The notes under the pieces: generated by a model
Told to the model about the DNA's origin: nothing
Seen by the model: only the letters and a program-made list of their open reading frames with translations
Databases searched by the model: none
In this document: positions 35,954 to 45,536 of the stretch, in pieces
How the letters are laid out: each line of letters begins with the position of its first letter
Numbering within the stretch: the stretch's first letter is position 1
Made by a program: the position numbers and the translations under genes
From: Staphylococcus sp. GSSP0090
GTDB lineage: Bacteria > Bacillota > Bacilli > Staphylococcales > Staphylococcaceae
Direction: 5' to 3'
Assembly: GCF_013391405.1 (NCBI RefSeq)
Contig: NZ_JACBFD010000030.1
Coordinates: 1-54,884, forward strand
DNA: 54,884 nucleotides

Positions 35954-37249
35954 TTATTTTTTATGACGTGATTTTCTTCTGAATAAATCGATGATTAGAT
36001 AAAACACAATGGCTATCGCAGCAATGATTAAAATAGTACCTAGTAATGTTAAGATTGGGTGGTCATCCCAAGATGATTTTACAATTGTTGTTGCTTGATG
36101 AACAAGTGGTTTATTTACGCTAACAGATGGTGGTCCGTATTTATCTGAAATAAATTCACGATCATATTCGATATGTGCCTTGTCATCTTCAACAACGACT
36201 TTGTAATCATTTTTATCAAAGTCTTTTGGTAGTACATCGTAAAGATCTTTTTCAACAAAATACGTTTTGCCATTAATTTTTTGTTCTCCTTTTGATAATA
36301 CTTTTGTATATTTATATTGATCAAAAGACATATTCATTAATCCATTACCTATCATATTACGTTGTTTTTCGCCACCGAGGTTTTTATAGTCACCGGCGCC
36401 CATAATAACTTGATTAATTCGAAAACCATCACGTTTTGTTGTAATGGTGTGGTTATAATCTGCGATATCACTTGAACCTGTTTTTAATCCATCAGTACCT
36501 TCAAGACTCATATCTGCACCTTCAAGTGAATGGTTAAATGTATAATAAGTTACGCCATGTTGGGTTGGTGCGAGTTGTTTAGTAAAATCTAAAATTTTTG
36601 GTGTATCTTGTACAGCGTGTTGTGACAAAATACCAAAGTCTTTCGCAGTTGAAGTCGTATTGTCTTCATTTTTATATTTTTTTGGCGCGAAATCTTTTAA
36701 TTGATTATTTTCAGCACCAGTAGGGTTTACAAAATGTGTATCTTTCATGCCTAGCGATTTTGCTTTTGAGTTCATCTTGTCTGTAAAGTCTGAAAGATTT
36801 CCAGAAACTTCTTTAGCTAAAATGAGTGCAGCAGCATTACTAGAGTTAGACACAGTAATCTGTAGTAATTCCTTGATGGTATATGTTTCGCCCGGATAAA
36901 GTTTTGTATTACTTAGCTCTGGTAGCGTTGACATTCTGTAATGTTCATCTGTGATTTTAACCTTATCCTTTAAAGATAAGTCCCCTTTATTTACTGCTTC
37001 AAGTGTTAAATACATGGTCATTAATTTCGTCATCGAAGCAGGATACCATGTTTTATTTATATTGTATTGATATAGTAATTGTCCTGATTGCGAAACATTA
37101 ATGGCGCCTTCAGGTTGATATGAATCTGTCACGTTGTAGCCATATTGATTTGCTGCTTGTGTTGGTGTAATACTTTCAGCTTGCGCAAAAGGTGTTATAA
37201 TTGTACCAACGAAGAGTACAGTTATAATTGTTAGTATAAACTTTCTCAT
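35954..37249 (-). CDS. pbp4: Penicillin-binding protein 4 (low-molecular-weight transpeptidase/DD-carboxypeptidase)
   Basis: A 431-residue class C PBP. The signal peptide MRKFILTIITVLFVG ends at AQA-ES (about residue 24). The active-site SMTK has Ser72, followed by SSN (SNSSNAAAL) and KTG (DGLKTGSSD). A C-terminal helix (LTLLGTILIIAAIAIVFYLI) and basic tail anchor it outside the membrane. In staphylococci PBP4 performs late peptidoglycan cross-linking, guided by wall teichoic acid. It is divergent from abcA over 220 bases, an arrangement known from S. aureus, and the shared region may co-regulate both. AAGAGGG precedes the ATG. Confidence 0.95.
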   Translation of the reverse strand: MRKFILTIITVLFVGTIITPFAQAESITPTQAANQYGYNVTDSYQPEGAINVSQSGQLLYQYNINKTWYPASMTKLMTMYLTLEAVNKGDLSLKDKVKITDEHYRMSTLPELSNTKLYPGETYTIKELLQITVSNSSNAAALILAKEVSGNLSDFTDKMNSKAKSLGMKDTHFVNPTGAENNQLKDFAPKKYKNEDNTTSTAKDFGILSQHAVQDTPKILDFTKQLAPTQHGVTYYTFNHSLEGADMSLEGTDGLKTGSSDIADYNHTITTKRDGFRINQVIMGAGDYKNLGGEKQRNMIGNGLMNMSFDQYKYTKVLSKGEQKINGKTYFVEKDLYDVLPKDFDKNDYKVVVEDDKAHIEYDREFISDKYGPPSVSVNKPLVHQATTIVKSSWDDHPILTLLGTILIIAAIAIVFYLIIDLFRRKSRHKK

Positions 37250-37469
37250 AATGACATTCCCTCTTAATATATTCAGTTTTGGAGCAATAGAAATATTTTA
37301 GCATATTGCAAACTTATAATAAAATATAACCCTATTAGTTTTGGGTGTTTGTGGAATGAAAAAGAGTTGTGTAAAATGGAAATGAAGAAGTATGATGTAT
37401 AAATGAATTTTTAATATCTTCTCAATTATTGTATACGGGAAATAAAATTTTTAAGAAGAGGTAAAAAAC

Positions 37470-39188
37470 ATGAAGCAAGAGAATCCATTATTCTACTTAT
37501 TCAAAAAATTATCATGGCCAGTAGGGCTCATTGTTATTGCTGTATTGATTTCTTCACTAGGTAGTATTACAGGGCTACTCGTACCATTTTTCACTGGTAA
37601 GCTTGTGGACAAATTTTCATTTGAAAACATGAATTGGATGTTTGTCGCTGGATTCATCTCTATTTTTATAGTAAATGCATTATTAAGTGGTATTGGTTTA
37701 TATTTACTAAGTAAAATAGGAGAAAAAATTATTTATGCCATTCGTTCTGTATTATGGCGTCATATCATTCATTTGAAAATGCCATTTTTTGATCAAAACG
37801 AAAGTGGTCAATTAATGAGTCGTTTAACTGATGACACGAAAGTAATTAATGAATTTATTTCTCAGAAGTTGCCCAATCTCTTACCTTCCGTACTAACGAT
37901 CATTGGGTCTATGATTATGTTATTTGTAATGGATTGGCAAATGACGTTGTTAACGTTTATTACGATACCTATTTTTGTATTGATAATGATACCACTAGGT
38001 AAAGTCATGCAAAATATTTCTAAAAAAACGCAGTCAGAAATTGCGAATTTCAGTGGTTTGTTAGGGCGCGTTTTAACAGAAATGCGATTAGTAAAAGTTT
38101 CTCACACTGAAGATTTAGAATTGGATAATGCGCATAAAAATTTAAAAGAAATATATTTTTTAGGATTAAAACAAGCTAAAATTACAGCCATTATTCAACC
38201 GATATCTGGTGTGATTATGTTACTAACGATTGCAATTATACTAGGCTTTGGTGCAATTAGAATTTCAACAGGGGCAATCACTGCTGGTACGCTCATTGCC
38301 ATGATATTTTATGTAATCCAACTTTCATCACCACTTATTAATCTATCAACATTAGTTACAGATTATAAAAAAGCAGTCGGTGCCAGTAGTCGTATCTATG
38401 AAATTATGGAAGAACCAACTGAACTTTTAAACGAAGCTCAAGTAGCTGAAATTAATGACGGCAGTTTAACATTTGAAAAAGTTGATTTTAAGTATGGTAC
38501 GAAACCGATTCTTTCAGATGTTAATTTTGAAATACCACCAAGTAAAGTGACGGCGTTTGTTGGCCCTTCAGGATCAGGTAAAAGTACGATTTTTAATATT
38601 ATAGAGCGTATGTACGATATTGAAGATGGCGATATTACATATGGTGGTCATTCAATTTATGATATTGCATTAGGTGATTGGCGTGAAAAAATAGGTTATG
38701 TCATGCAATCGAATTCAATGATGAACGGTACGATTAAAGATAATATTTTATATGGTATTAATCGTGAAGTAAGTGATGAAGAACTGATTCATTACGCGAA
38801 GTTAGCAAATTGTCATGAATTTATTGAGCAGTTTGAAGATGGTTATGATACGGTCGTCGGTGAACGTGGATTGAAACTTTCAGGTGGTCAACGTCAACGT
38901 ATCGACATTGCCCGTAGTTTTGTTAAAAATCCAGATATCTTATTACTGGATGAGGCTACTGCTAACTTAGATAGTGAGAGTGAACGCAAAATACAAGATG
39001 CTTTAGAGGAACTCATGGAAAATCGTACAACTGTTGTGATTGCACATAGACTTTCTACTATTAAAAAAGCGGAGCAAATTATCTTTATTGATGCTGGGAA
39101 AGTGACAGGCGTAGGTACACATCAAGAACTGATTACGAATCACGAAAAATATCAACAATTTGTAAATACGCAGAACTTAACAAAATAA
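37470..39188 (+). CDS. abcA: ABC exporter (ATP-binding/permease), AbcA type
   Basis: A 572-residue half-transporter with six helices (about residues 15-300) and a C-terminal ATPase. It carries Walker A (GPSGSGKST), Q-loop (GYVMQSN), signature LSGGQRQRIDIA, Walker B ILLLDEATANLD and H-loop IAHRLSTI. It works as a homodimer. The S. aureus AbcA exports phenol-soluble modulins and gives low-level resistance to beta-lactams and other compounds. It is divergent from pbp4, as in S. aureus. AAGAGG precedes the ATG; a strong terminator follows. Confidence 0.93.
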   Translation: MKQENPLFYLFKKLSWPVGLIVIAVLISSLGSITGLLVPFFTGKLVDKFSFENMNWMFVAGFISIFIVNALLSGIGLYLLSKIGEKIIYAIRSVLWRHIIHLKMPFFDQNESGQLMSRLTDDTKVINEFISQKLPNLLPSVLTIIGSMIMLFVMDWQMTLLTFITIPIFVLIMIPLGKVMQNISKKTQSEIANFSGLLGRVLTEMRLVKVSHTEDLELDNAHKNLKEIYFLGLKQAKITAIIQPISGVIMLLTIAIILGFGAIRISTGAITAGTLIAMIFYVIQLSSPLINLSTLVTDYKKAVGASSRIYEIMEEPTELLNEAQVAEINDGSLTFEKVDFKYGTKPILSDVNFEIPPSKVTAFVGPSGSGKSTIFNIIERMYDIEDGDITYGGHSIYDIALGDWREKIGYVMQSNSMMNGTIKDNILYGINREVSDEELIHYAKLANCHEFIEQFEDGYDTVVGERGLKLSGGQRQRIDIARSFVKNPDILLLDEATANLDSESERKIQDALEELMENRTTVVIAHRLSTIKKAEQIIFIDAGKVTGVGTHQELITNHEKYQQFVNTQNLTK

Positions 39189-39198
39189 AAAAGCGCAG

Positions 39199-39237
39199 AA
39201 ACGGCTTCATTTGTTTATCAAATGAAGCCGTTTTCAT
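39199..39237 (+). terminator. Terminator after abcA
   Basis: AAACGGCTTCATTTG pairs perfectly with CAAATGAAGCCGTTT, then TTC. It ends the abcA transcript 10 bases after its stop. Confidence 0.88.
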
Positions 39238-39568
39238 AATGGAATACGAATTTTAAAAAAGCAAAAATGATAAAAAACATATATAAAACGAACTATAAAA
39301 TAGTTATTTTATATAAAGTACATGCGTGCTATACTGATTAAGTAAATAAAAAGTACGGTCTTAAGAAAGCATAATACAGTTATGATGATTGATTAAACTG
39401 AAATTAGAAGAAAAAGTAGATGAATGAAAAGTTGAAACATAATCGCTAACGCATGTGTTATGAGATATATAGGCAAACGGTTTATTTATACTTTCTGAAT
39501 GCATATCAACATATGTACTTTCAAACATACATGGGATAACAATGATTTAAATTAGAAATGGTGGGTGT
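39238..39568. other. Intergenic region upstream of the nucleoside transporter
   Basis: 330 bases. An extended -10 (TGCTATACT, TATACT at 39330-39335) with a weak TTTTAT about 17 bases upstream is a candidate promoter. It would give a leader of about 230 bases in which I see no riboswitch or strong hairpin. Confidence 0.4.
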
Positions 39569-40801
39569 ATGATGTTCTTATTGATAAACATAATAGGGTT
39601 GTTTGTATTTTTAGGGATTGCAGTGTTATTTTCTAGAAACAAAAAACATATTCAGTGGAAATCTATCGCGATTTTAGTGTTAATAAACTTATTTTTAGCA
39701 TGGTTTTTAATGTACTTTCCTTGGGGGAAAACCGCAGTACAATCTTTAGCAAATGGTATTTCTTGGGTGATTGATTCTGCACATGCGGGGACAGGTTTTG
39801 CGTTTGCAAGTTGGGTCAAACCAGGCGCAATGGACATGGCTGTCAGTGCATTGTTCCCAATTTTATTAGTTGTACCATTATTTGATATTTTAATGTACTT
39901 TAATATATTACCAAAAGTCATAGGCGGCATAGGTTGGGTATTAGCGAAAGTTACGCGACAACCTAAATTCGAATCATTCTTCAGTATTGAAATGATGTTC
40001 TTAGGTAACACAGAAGCTTTAGCTGTTTCAAATGAACAACTGAAACGTATGAAAGAAACGCGTGTGTTAACAGTTGCAATGATGGCAATGAGTTCCATAT
40101 CTGGGGCAATTGTGGGTGCATATGTATCCATGGTTCCAGGTGATTTGGTTTTAACTGCCATTCCATTAAATATTATTAATGCAATTATTGTTTCATCGAT
40201 ATTAAATCCTGTCACACTTGAAGAAAAAGAAGATATTATTTACAGTATTCAAAATGATGAAGTTGAGCGCCAACCGTTCTTCTCATTCTTAGGTGATTCT
40301 GTACTCAATGCAGGTAAATTGATTCTTATTATTGTGGCGTTTGTTATCAGTTTTGTAGCTTTATCAGATTTAATTGATCGATTAATTAATTTGATTACAG
40401 GTATCATAGGGAACTGGGCAGGTATTAAAGGAAGTTTCGGTTTAGACCAAATACTAGGTGTATTCATGTACCCATTTGCCTTACTATTAGGTTTACCATG
40501 GGGCGAAGCGTGGATTGTAGCTCAACAAATGGCTAAAAAAATTGTCACAAATGAGTTCGTTGTGATGGGGCAAATTAAAGACGTGGTAGATTCCTATTCA
40601 CCACATAGACGTGCAGTCATCACAACATTTTTAATCTCGTTTGCGAACTTCTCAACAATTGGTATGATTGTAGGTACATTGAAAGGTATCGTGGATAAGA
40701 AAACATCCGATTTCGTCTCGCAATATGTACCGATGTTGTTACTTGCAGGTATTCTAGTGTCATTAATGACGGCAGGTTTCGTTGGCTTATTTGCTTGGTA
40801 A
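39569..40801 (+). CDS. nupC: Concentrative nucleoside transporter (NupC/CNT family)
   Basis: A 410-residue transporter with about ten helices. EMMFLGNTEALAVS (about residue 145) and LPWGEAW, with GYEHFTT-like C-terminal features such as SFANFSTIGMIVGTLKGI, are CNT family hallmarks. It imports purine or pyrimidine nucleosides with protons or sodium. GGTGGGTG is upstream of two adjacent ATGs (39569, 39572). Staphylococcal annotations often call this gene nupG or nupC. Monocistronic. Confidence 0.9.
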   Translation: MMFLLINIIGLFVFLGIAVLFSRNKKHIQWKSIAILVLINLFLAWFLMYFPWGKTAVQSLANGISWVIDSAHAGTGFAFASWVKPGAMDMAVSALFPILLVVPLFDILMYFNILPKVIGGIGWVLAKVTRQPKFESFFSIEMMFLGNTEALAVSNEQLKRMKETRVLTVAMMAMSSISGAIVGAYVSMVPGDLVLTAIPLNIINAIIVSSILNPVTLEEKEDIIYSIQNDEVERQPFFSFLGDSVLNAGKLILIIVAFVISFVALSDLIDRLINLITGIIGNWAGIKGSFGLDQILGVFMYPFALLLGLPWGEAWIVAQQMAKKIVTNEFVVMGQIKDVVDSYSPHRRAVITTFLISFANFSTIGMIVGTLKGIVDKKTSDFVSQYVPMLLLAGILVSLMTAGFVGLFAW

Positions 40802-40920
40802 TTAGAATGAGCGAACAAGTAAAGATGGATAAACTATTTTTAATAAATAAGGAAGCATCGTGATTTACTTATAAAGTGGCATGAACATACTTATATGCAT
40901 TTTATTATGAATGTAAATTG

Positions 40921-40972
40921 GAGTGGTTGGAGCTTAATTTTTCAAAATTAGGTTTCTGACCACTCTTTTTTA
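40921..40972 (+). terminator. Terminator after nupC
   Basis: GAGTGGT... TAATTTT pairs imperfectly with AAAATTA... ACCACTC, followed by TTTTTTATT. It lies 120 bases after the nupC stop. Confidence 0.75.
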
Positions 40973-41051
40973 TTGTCTGAAAAAGAAAGGACATTCTCGT
41001 TGTATAGCAATATTATAACAGTGTTGTGGAGTTGCATGAGATCAATAAAAA

Positions 41052-41240
41052 CAATAAAAAACCAAGTAATTGAAGTGAGGAGACACATTCATCATTACTT
41101 GGCTTTTACGGGAAATGAATTAATTGTACATAATTAGTAAGGACTAGGTACTAATTACATACTCGAGCAAAAATTGTTTTGTTTGTTACTATAAACAACA
41201 CAAAGGAGATGGCTTCTCATTGGCTATCAATAAGAAGATA
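41052..41240 (-). ncRNA. Candidate small RNA (minus strand)
   Basis: A promoter with -35 TTTACT (41270-41275), 17-base spacing and extended -10 TGCTATAAT (TATAAT at 41247-41252) points leftward. About 180 bases on lies the hairpin CCAAGTAAT/ATTACTTGG (41062-41102), followed on the minus strand by TTTTTT. No open frame of useful length lies between, so a noncoding RNA is likely. Its start lies antisense to the short Fst-like frame at 41161-41241, as in type I toxin-antitoxin loci. This is inference from signals only. Confidence 0.42.
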
Positions 41241-41246
41241 GATTTT

Positions 41247-41275
41247 ATTATAGCAAACCGAAGTGTATAAGTAAA
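41247..41275 (-). promoter_or_regulatory. Strong-looking minus-strand promoter
   Basis: TTTACT - 17 bases - TATAAT with a TGC extended -10 on the minus strand. It has the same hexamers and spacing as the candidate sarA promoter. No gene follows for over 400 bases on this strand, which is why a small RNA is proposed. Confidence 0.55.
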
Positions 41276-41444
41276 CAGAAATTTCAGAATTTTTAAACTT
41301 TTAAAAATTAAAATATCATGTATTGGCAGTGTAATGACGTTTTAAACTGATAAATGGGGCTTTTCGATTATTATAGATGTTGTGGTATTTGTGATTATTT
41401 GCTAACATTCAATTGATTGAAGCAAATCGAAGGGGGTCGTGTGG

Positions 41445-42281
41445 GTGAATAAAACAATACGTGATTTAATATTAGTCGTTTTTGGATCATTTATATTTTC
41501 AGCTGGCGTAAATACATTTATCATATCTGCTGATTTAGGTGAAGGAGGCGTAACTGGTATAGCGATTGTTCTTTACTATGCCTTTCACATTTCTCCGGGT
41601 ATTACAAACTTTGTTTTTAACGCATTGCTTATTGCAATAGGCTATAAATTTTTAAGTAAGAGAAGTATGTACTTAACGATTGTTGCAACAATACTTATTT
41701 CTATATTCTTAGAGTTAACAGAAAGTTGGAAGATTGAAACGGGAAATATTTTAGTGAATGCGGTGTTTGGCGGTACGTGTGTTGGTCTTGGTATTGGTGT
41801 TATCGTACTTGCTGGTGGGACAACAGCTGGAACAACGATTTTAGCGCGTATTGCTAATAAATATTTAGATGTAAGTACGCCGTACGCATTACTGTTTTTT
41901 GACTTGATTGTCGTTGCGATTTCATTATCTGTTATTCCAATTTCTAGTGCACTGGTAACAGTCATTTCACTATACATCGGTACCAAAGTGATGGATTATG
42001 TAATAGAAGGTTTGAATACGAAAAAAGCAATGACCATTATTTCAAGCAAACCAGATGAAATTGCTAAAGTCATCGATGAACAAGTGGGACGTGGACTAAC
42101 CATTTTAAATGGACGTGGATATTTTTCAAAACAAGACAAAGATATCTTGTATGTTGTTATAACGAAGACACAGGTCACACGTGCAAAACGATTAATTAGA
42201 AAAATAGATAGCGATGCCTTTTTAGTGATACATGATGTACGAGATGTATATGGTAATGGTTTTTTAATCGACGAACATTAA
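41445..42281 (+). CDS. YitT family membrane protein (DUF161/DUF2179)
   Basis: A 278-residue protein with five or six transmembrane helices (GSFIFSAGVNTFIISADLGEGGVTG near the N terminus; GGTTAGTTILARI about residue 125) and a C-terminal cytosolic DUF2179 domain (MTIISSKPDEIAKVIDEQVGRG). YitT proteins are widespread in Firmicutes with no established biochemical role. GTG 41445 is chosen because AAGGGGGT lies about 9 bases upstream; GTG 41439 is too near. Monocistronic, with its own terminator. Confidence 0.88.
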   Translation: MNKTIRDLILVVFGSFIFSAGVNTFIISADLGEGGVTGIAIVLYYAFHISPGITNFVFNALLIAIGYKFLSKRSMYLTIVATILISIFLELTESWKIETGNILVNAVFGGTCVGLGIGVIVLAGGTTAGTTILARIANKYLDVSTPYALLFFDLIVVAISLSVIPISSALVTVISLYIGTKVMDYVIEGLNTKKAMTIISSKPDEIAKVIDEQVGRGLTILNGRGYFSKQDKDILYVVITKTQVTRAKRLIRKIDSDAFLVIHDVRDVYGNGFLIDEH

Positions 42282-42332
42282 TGATTAACGCCATTCAGTT
42301 ATATACTAATTAAATGTGAAAACATATTAAGA

Positions 42333-42382
42333 TTAGCTATGAAGTTATCTATGATGATAGATGATTTCATAGCTATTTTTTA
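42333..42382 (+). terminator. Terminator after the YitT gene
   Basis: TAGCTATGAA..ATCTA pairs with TAGAT..TTCATAGCTA and is followed by TTTTTT. It separates the YitT gene from the Fur-regulated fhu operon. Confidence 0.85.
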
Positions 42383-42499
42383 ATATTTTAAAAACCTTGG
42401 TACAATCGTATGTATAGGTTGATAAAAGTAAAAAAATATAGAATTAAATCGAAAGGGATACTATAAAAACATTTGATAGTCAATAGGTTTAAAAAATGA

Positions 42500-42529
42500 T
42501 ATAATGACATCTATGATAATGATTATCAT
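42500..42529 (+). promoter_or_regulatory. fhu promoter -10 and Fur box
   Basis: A TATAAT at 42500-42505 is followed by ATGATAATGATTATCAT (42513-42529), a near-perfect Fur palindrome of the GATAATGATWATCATTATC class. Iron-bound Fur should block fhuCBG transcription here. The start codon of fhuC is about 94 bases further on. Confidence 0.85.
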
Positions 42530-42622
42530 TTAAAAAGATGGGAACTTTATGCGTTAATGAGATAAATATAATATGGGAATAAATAGGCTGTTAGGCCTAC
42601 TGATATAGGAAGAAGGGAAATT

Positions 42623-43426
42623 ATGAATCGCTTAAAAGGAGAACAGGTCACTATAGGTTATGGAGAAAATGTCATCGTCAATAATTTAGACGTAGACATC
42701 CCAGATGGAAAAATCACTTCTATTATAGGACCGAATGGTTGTGGGAAATCAACATTACTCAAAGCGTTATCACGGTTATTACCGATTAAAAATGGAGAAA
42801 TTAAGTTAGATAATGAGAACATACATTCACATTCTACAAAAGAAATTGCAAAGAAAATAGCGATTTTACCTCAATCGCCTGAAGTTGCTGATGGTTTAAC
42901 GGTTGGTGAACTTGTTTCTTATGGTCGTTTTCCACATCAAAAAGGTTTTGGTCGCTTGTCTGCAGAGGATAAAAAGGAAATTGATTGGGCTATGCGTGTA
43001 ACCGGCACGTATGATTTCAAATTGCGTTCTATTAACGATTTGAGTGGTGGACAACGCCAACGTGTCTGGATCGCTATGGCTTTAGCGCAACGTACAGATA
43101 TTATTTTCCTAGATGAACCAACAACATATCTAGATATTTCTCACCAATTAGAAATCTTGGAATTGATTACGCAGTTAAATAAAGAACAAGGCTGTACAAT
43201 TATCATGGTCTTACATGATATTAACCAAGCAGTTCGTTTTTCAGATCACTTAATTACTATGAAAAATGGTGACATTATTGCGACTGGTGAGACGGAAGAA
43301 GTATTAACGAAAGAAATTTTAGAAAAAGTGTTTAATATTGACGTAGAGATTAGTACAGACCCAAGAACTGGAAAACCTATGCTAGTAACATACGATTTAT
43401 GCAGAAAAAGTTATTCTGAGGTTTAG
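42623..43426 (+). CDS. fhuC: Ferric hydroxamate ABC transporter ATP-binding protein
   Basis: A 267-residue ATPase with Walker A (GPNGCGKST), Q-loop (ILPQSPEV), signature LSGGQRQRVWIAMAL, Walker B DIIFLDEPTTYLD and H-loop VLHDIN. It powers FhuB/FhuG import of ferric hydroxamate siderophores. In S. aureus FhuC also energises other siderophore permeases that lack their own ATPase. The window's binding protein/permease pair at 3279/5761 is such a case. AAGAAGGGAAA precedes the ATG, and a Fur box lies upstream. Confidence 0.94.
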   Translation: MNRLKGEQVTIGYGENVIVNNLDVDIPDGKITSIIGPNGCGKSTLLKALSRLLPIKNGEIKLDNENIHSHSTKEIAKKIAILPQSPEVADGLTVGELVSYGRFPHQKGFGRLSAEDKKEIDWAMRVTGTYDFKLRSINDLSGGQRQRVWIAMALAQRTDIIFLDEPTTYLDISHQLEILELITQLNKEQGCTIIMVLHDINQAVRFSDHLITMKNGDIIATGETEEVLTKEILEKVFNIDVEISTDPRTGKPMLVTYDLCRKSYSEV

Positions 43427-43435
43427 GGGTAAATT

Positions 43436-44437
43436 ATGACTACAAAGAGAAAAGGGAAGTTGAATTTTACAGCAACATTTGTGATAGCGGTGGTACTATT
43501 AATTGTTGCTTTGCTTGTTTCAATTTTGTTTGGTGATGCTAAAATTCATTTATCGACAATATTTGAGGCAATATTTAATTATGATCCTAAAAATCAACAA
43601 CATAATATCATTAGTGAAATACGAATACCAAGAGATGTGGGTGCTATATTAGTTGGCGTAGCGCTCGGGACTTCAGGTGCAGTTATTCAAGGCGTTACTA
43701 AAAATGGTTTAGCTGATCCCAGTTTAATTGGTTTGAATTCAGGTGCCTCATTCATGCTTGCGCTCACTTTTGCATTTTATCCTACTGCACCATTTATCAT
43801 TATGATGTTTGCTGGATTTATAGGTGCTTTAATGGGTGGATTTATTGTCCTTATGATTGGTAGGTCAAGAAGTGACGGCTTTAATCCTATGCGTATTATC
43901 TTAGCAGGTGCAGCTGTCAGTGCCTTATTGACTGCATTAAGTCAAGGGGTTGCATTGTTATTTAGATTAAACCAAAGTTTAACGTTTTGGAGTGCTGGCG
44001 GTGTTTCAGGTACAACTTGGAATCAATTAATGTGGGCAGCGCCATTTATTTTAATTGCGCTTGTTATTATTATTTCAATGAGTAAGCAATTAACCATATT
44101 AAATTTAGGTGAAACACTTGCTAAAGGGCTTGGTCAAAATGTAGCATTTACACGCGCAATTACATTAATTTTATCAATGATTATGGCGGGGATTGCTGTA
44201 GCGATGGTTGGTCAAATTGCATTTGTCGGTTTAATGGTTCCACATATCGTGAGATATTTAGTTGGTACAGATTATGCCCGTGTTATTCCACTGACAGCAG
44301 TTGTTGGTGGGTTGTTACTACTTGTAGCAGACACAGTTGCACGTATGCTAGGAGAAGCCCCAGTTGGTGCAATCATTTCCTTTATTGGTGTACCTTACTT
44401 CTTATATTTAGTTAAAAGAGGGGGACGCTTCTCATGA
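43436..44437 (+). CDS. fhuB: Ferric hydroxamate ABC transporter permease
   Basis: A 333-residue FecCD permease with about nine helices. LVGVALGTSGAVIQGVTKNGLADPSLIGL (residues about 70-98) and VGQIAFVGLMVPHIVRYLVG (about 260) are family signatures. It follows fhuC by 9 bases and overlaps fhuG through ATGA. It pairs with FhuG to form the membrane channel. The hydroxamate-binding protein (FhuD) is not encoded in this window. Confidence 0.93.
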   Translation: MTTKRKGKLNFTATFVIAVVLLIVALLVSILFGDAKIHLSTIFEAIFNYDPKNQQHNIISEIRIPRDVGAILVGVALGTSGAVIQGVTKNGLADPSLIGLNSGASFMLALTFAFYPTAPFIIMMFAGFIGALMGGFIVLMIGRSRSDGFNPMRIILAGAAVSALLTALSQGVALLFRLNQSLTFWSAGGVSGTTWNQLMWAAPFILIALVIIISMSKQLTILNLGETLAKGLGQNVAFTRAITLILSMIMAGIAVAMVGQIAFVGLMVPHIVRYLVGTDYARVIPLTAVVGGLLLLVADTVARMLGEAPVGAIISFIGVPYFLYLVKRGGRFS

Positions 44438-45450
44438 TAGATCCAAGATTAAAATATAAACAATGGGTCACAATGGTGGTTCTAACCATTTTAGTATTAT
44501 TAGCATGTGCTTGGAGTATGACTTCAGGAGAGTACAAGATGTCGGTGGGTACGTTTTTCAAGACTTTAATTGGCCAAGGTGCATATACCGATACCTTAAT
44601 ACTTATGGAATTTAGATTGCCACGTATGATCATTACCATCTTAGCAGGTGCAGCATTAGCTATGAGTGGTGCCATTATTCAAAGTGTGACTAAGAACCCA
44701 TTAGCAGAACCAGGTATCCTTGGTATTAATGCTGGGAGTGGCTTCGTCATAGCCCTGTTTATTGTCGTAGGACAAGTTGACGCAGCCAATTTTGTTTATG
44801 TGCTTCCTATTATTAGTATGATCGGTGGCGTACTGACTGCACTGATTATTTTTTCATTCAGTTATAATAGAGGCGAAGGTATTACGCCTGCAAGTATGGT
44901 GCTTGTGGGTGTTGGTATGGCTTCAGCGTTAAGTGGTGGTTCGCTAACATTAATGTCTACGTTTGATGAAGACCAATCAGAGTTTATTGCTTCATGGCTT
45001 GCTGGTAATATCTGGGGAGACGAGTGGGCATTTGTGATTGCCTTTTTACCATGGATTATTGTACTCGTGCCATTTTTACTATTTAAAGCGAATGTCTTAA
45101 ACTTATTGAATACACATCAGCACATTGCACAAGGTGTCGGAGTGAAAATTGGTAGAGAACGGATCGTACTATTGCTTGTAGCCGTTTTACTTTCATCAGC
45201 TGCAGTATCGGTTGCTGGTGCAATCGGTTTTATAGGTTTATTAGGGCCACATATTGCTAAATCAATTGTCGGTCCAAGACATCAATTATTTTTACCAATT
45301 TCTATATTAATAGGCGCTTTTTTACTTGTCTTAGCAGATACTTTAGGTCAAGTTATTTTACAGCCGTCTGGTATACCGGCAGGAATTGTTGTTGCAATTA
45401 TTGGTGCGCCATATTTCTTATACTTAATGTATAAAACAAAATCAGTTTAA
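44434..45450 (+). CDS. fhuG: Ferric hydroxamate ABC transporter permease
   Basis: A 338-residue FecCD permease, partner of FhuB. LAGAALAMSGAIIQSVTKNPLAEPGILGI (about residues 70-98) and GAIGFIGLLGPHIAKSIVG (about 270) match the family. It overlaps fhuB by four bases; AGAGGGGG is the ribosome site inside the fhuB end. A terminator follows. Confidence 0.93.
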   Translation: MIDPRLKYKQWVTMVVLTILVLLACAWSMTSGEYKMSVGTFFKTLIGQGAYTDTLILMEFRLPRMIITILAGAALAMSGAIIQSVTKNPLAEPGILGINAGSGFVIALFIVVGQVDAANFVYVLPIISMIGGVLTALIIFSFSYNRGEGITPASMVLVGVGMASALSGGSLTLMSTFDEDQSEFIASWLAGNIWGDEWAFVIAFLPWIIVLVPFLLFKANVLNLLNTHQHIAQGVGVKIGRERIVLLLVAVLLSSAAVSVAGAIGFIGLLGPHIAKSIVGPRHQLFLPISILIGAFLLVLADTLGQVILQPSGIPAGIVVAIIGAPYFLYLMYKTKSV

Positions 45451-45465
45451 TAGTTGATAATCCTG

Positions 45466-45506
45466 AAACGGATACTTGTTTAAATTTTACAAGTATTCGT
45501 TTTTTA
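45466..45506 (+). terminator. Terminator of fhuCBG
   Basis: AAACGGATACTTGT pairs with ACAAGTATTCGTTT, then a T run. It closes the fhu operon 16 bases after the stop. Confidence 0.85.
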
Positions 45507-45536
45507 ATATTAAATTTTAAAAGATAACGATGTGGT

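Larger units (their letters stand above)
40802..41444. other. Intergenic region with terminators and a possible small RNA
   Basis: About 640 bases, the largest gene-free gap of the second half. It holds the nupC terminator (40921-40972), a second hairpin at 41062-41102, an AATTAGTA/TACTAATT hairpin near 41132-41156, and a convincing minus-strand promoter at 41247-41275. It also holds a short plus-strand frame ending SHWLSIRR at 41241 that resembles the C terminus of Fst/PepA1-type toxins. Confidence 0.5.

Noticed and set aside
39652..40215. 187-codon minus-strand frame inside the nucleoside transporter gene
   Set aside because: It is antisense to strongly supported transporter motifs, with no start signals and a shadow-like composition.
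41300..41444. Riboswitch upstream of the YitT gene
   Set aside because: No conserved aptamer pattern or paired anti-terminator structure could be made; the sequence is simple AT-rich leader.
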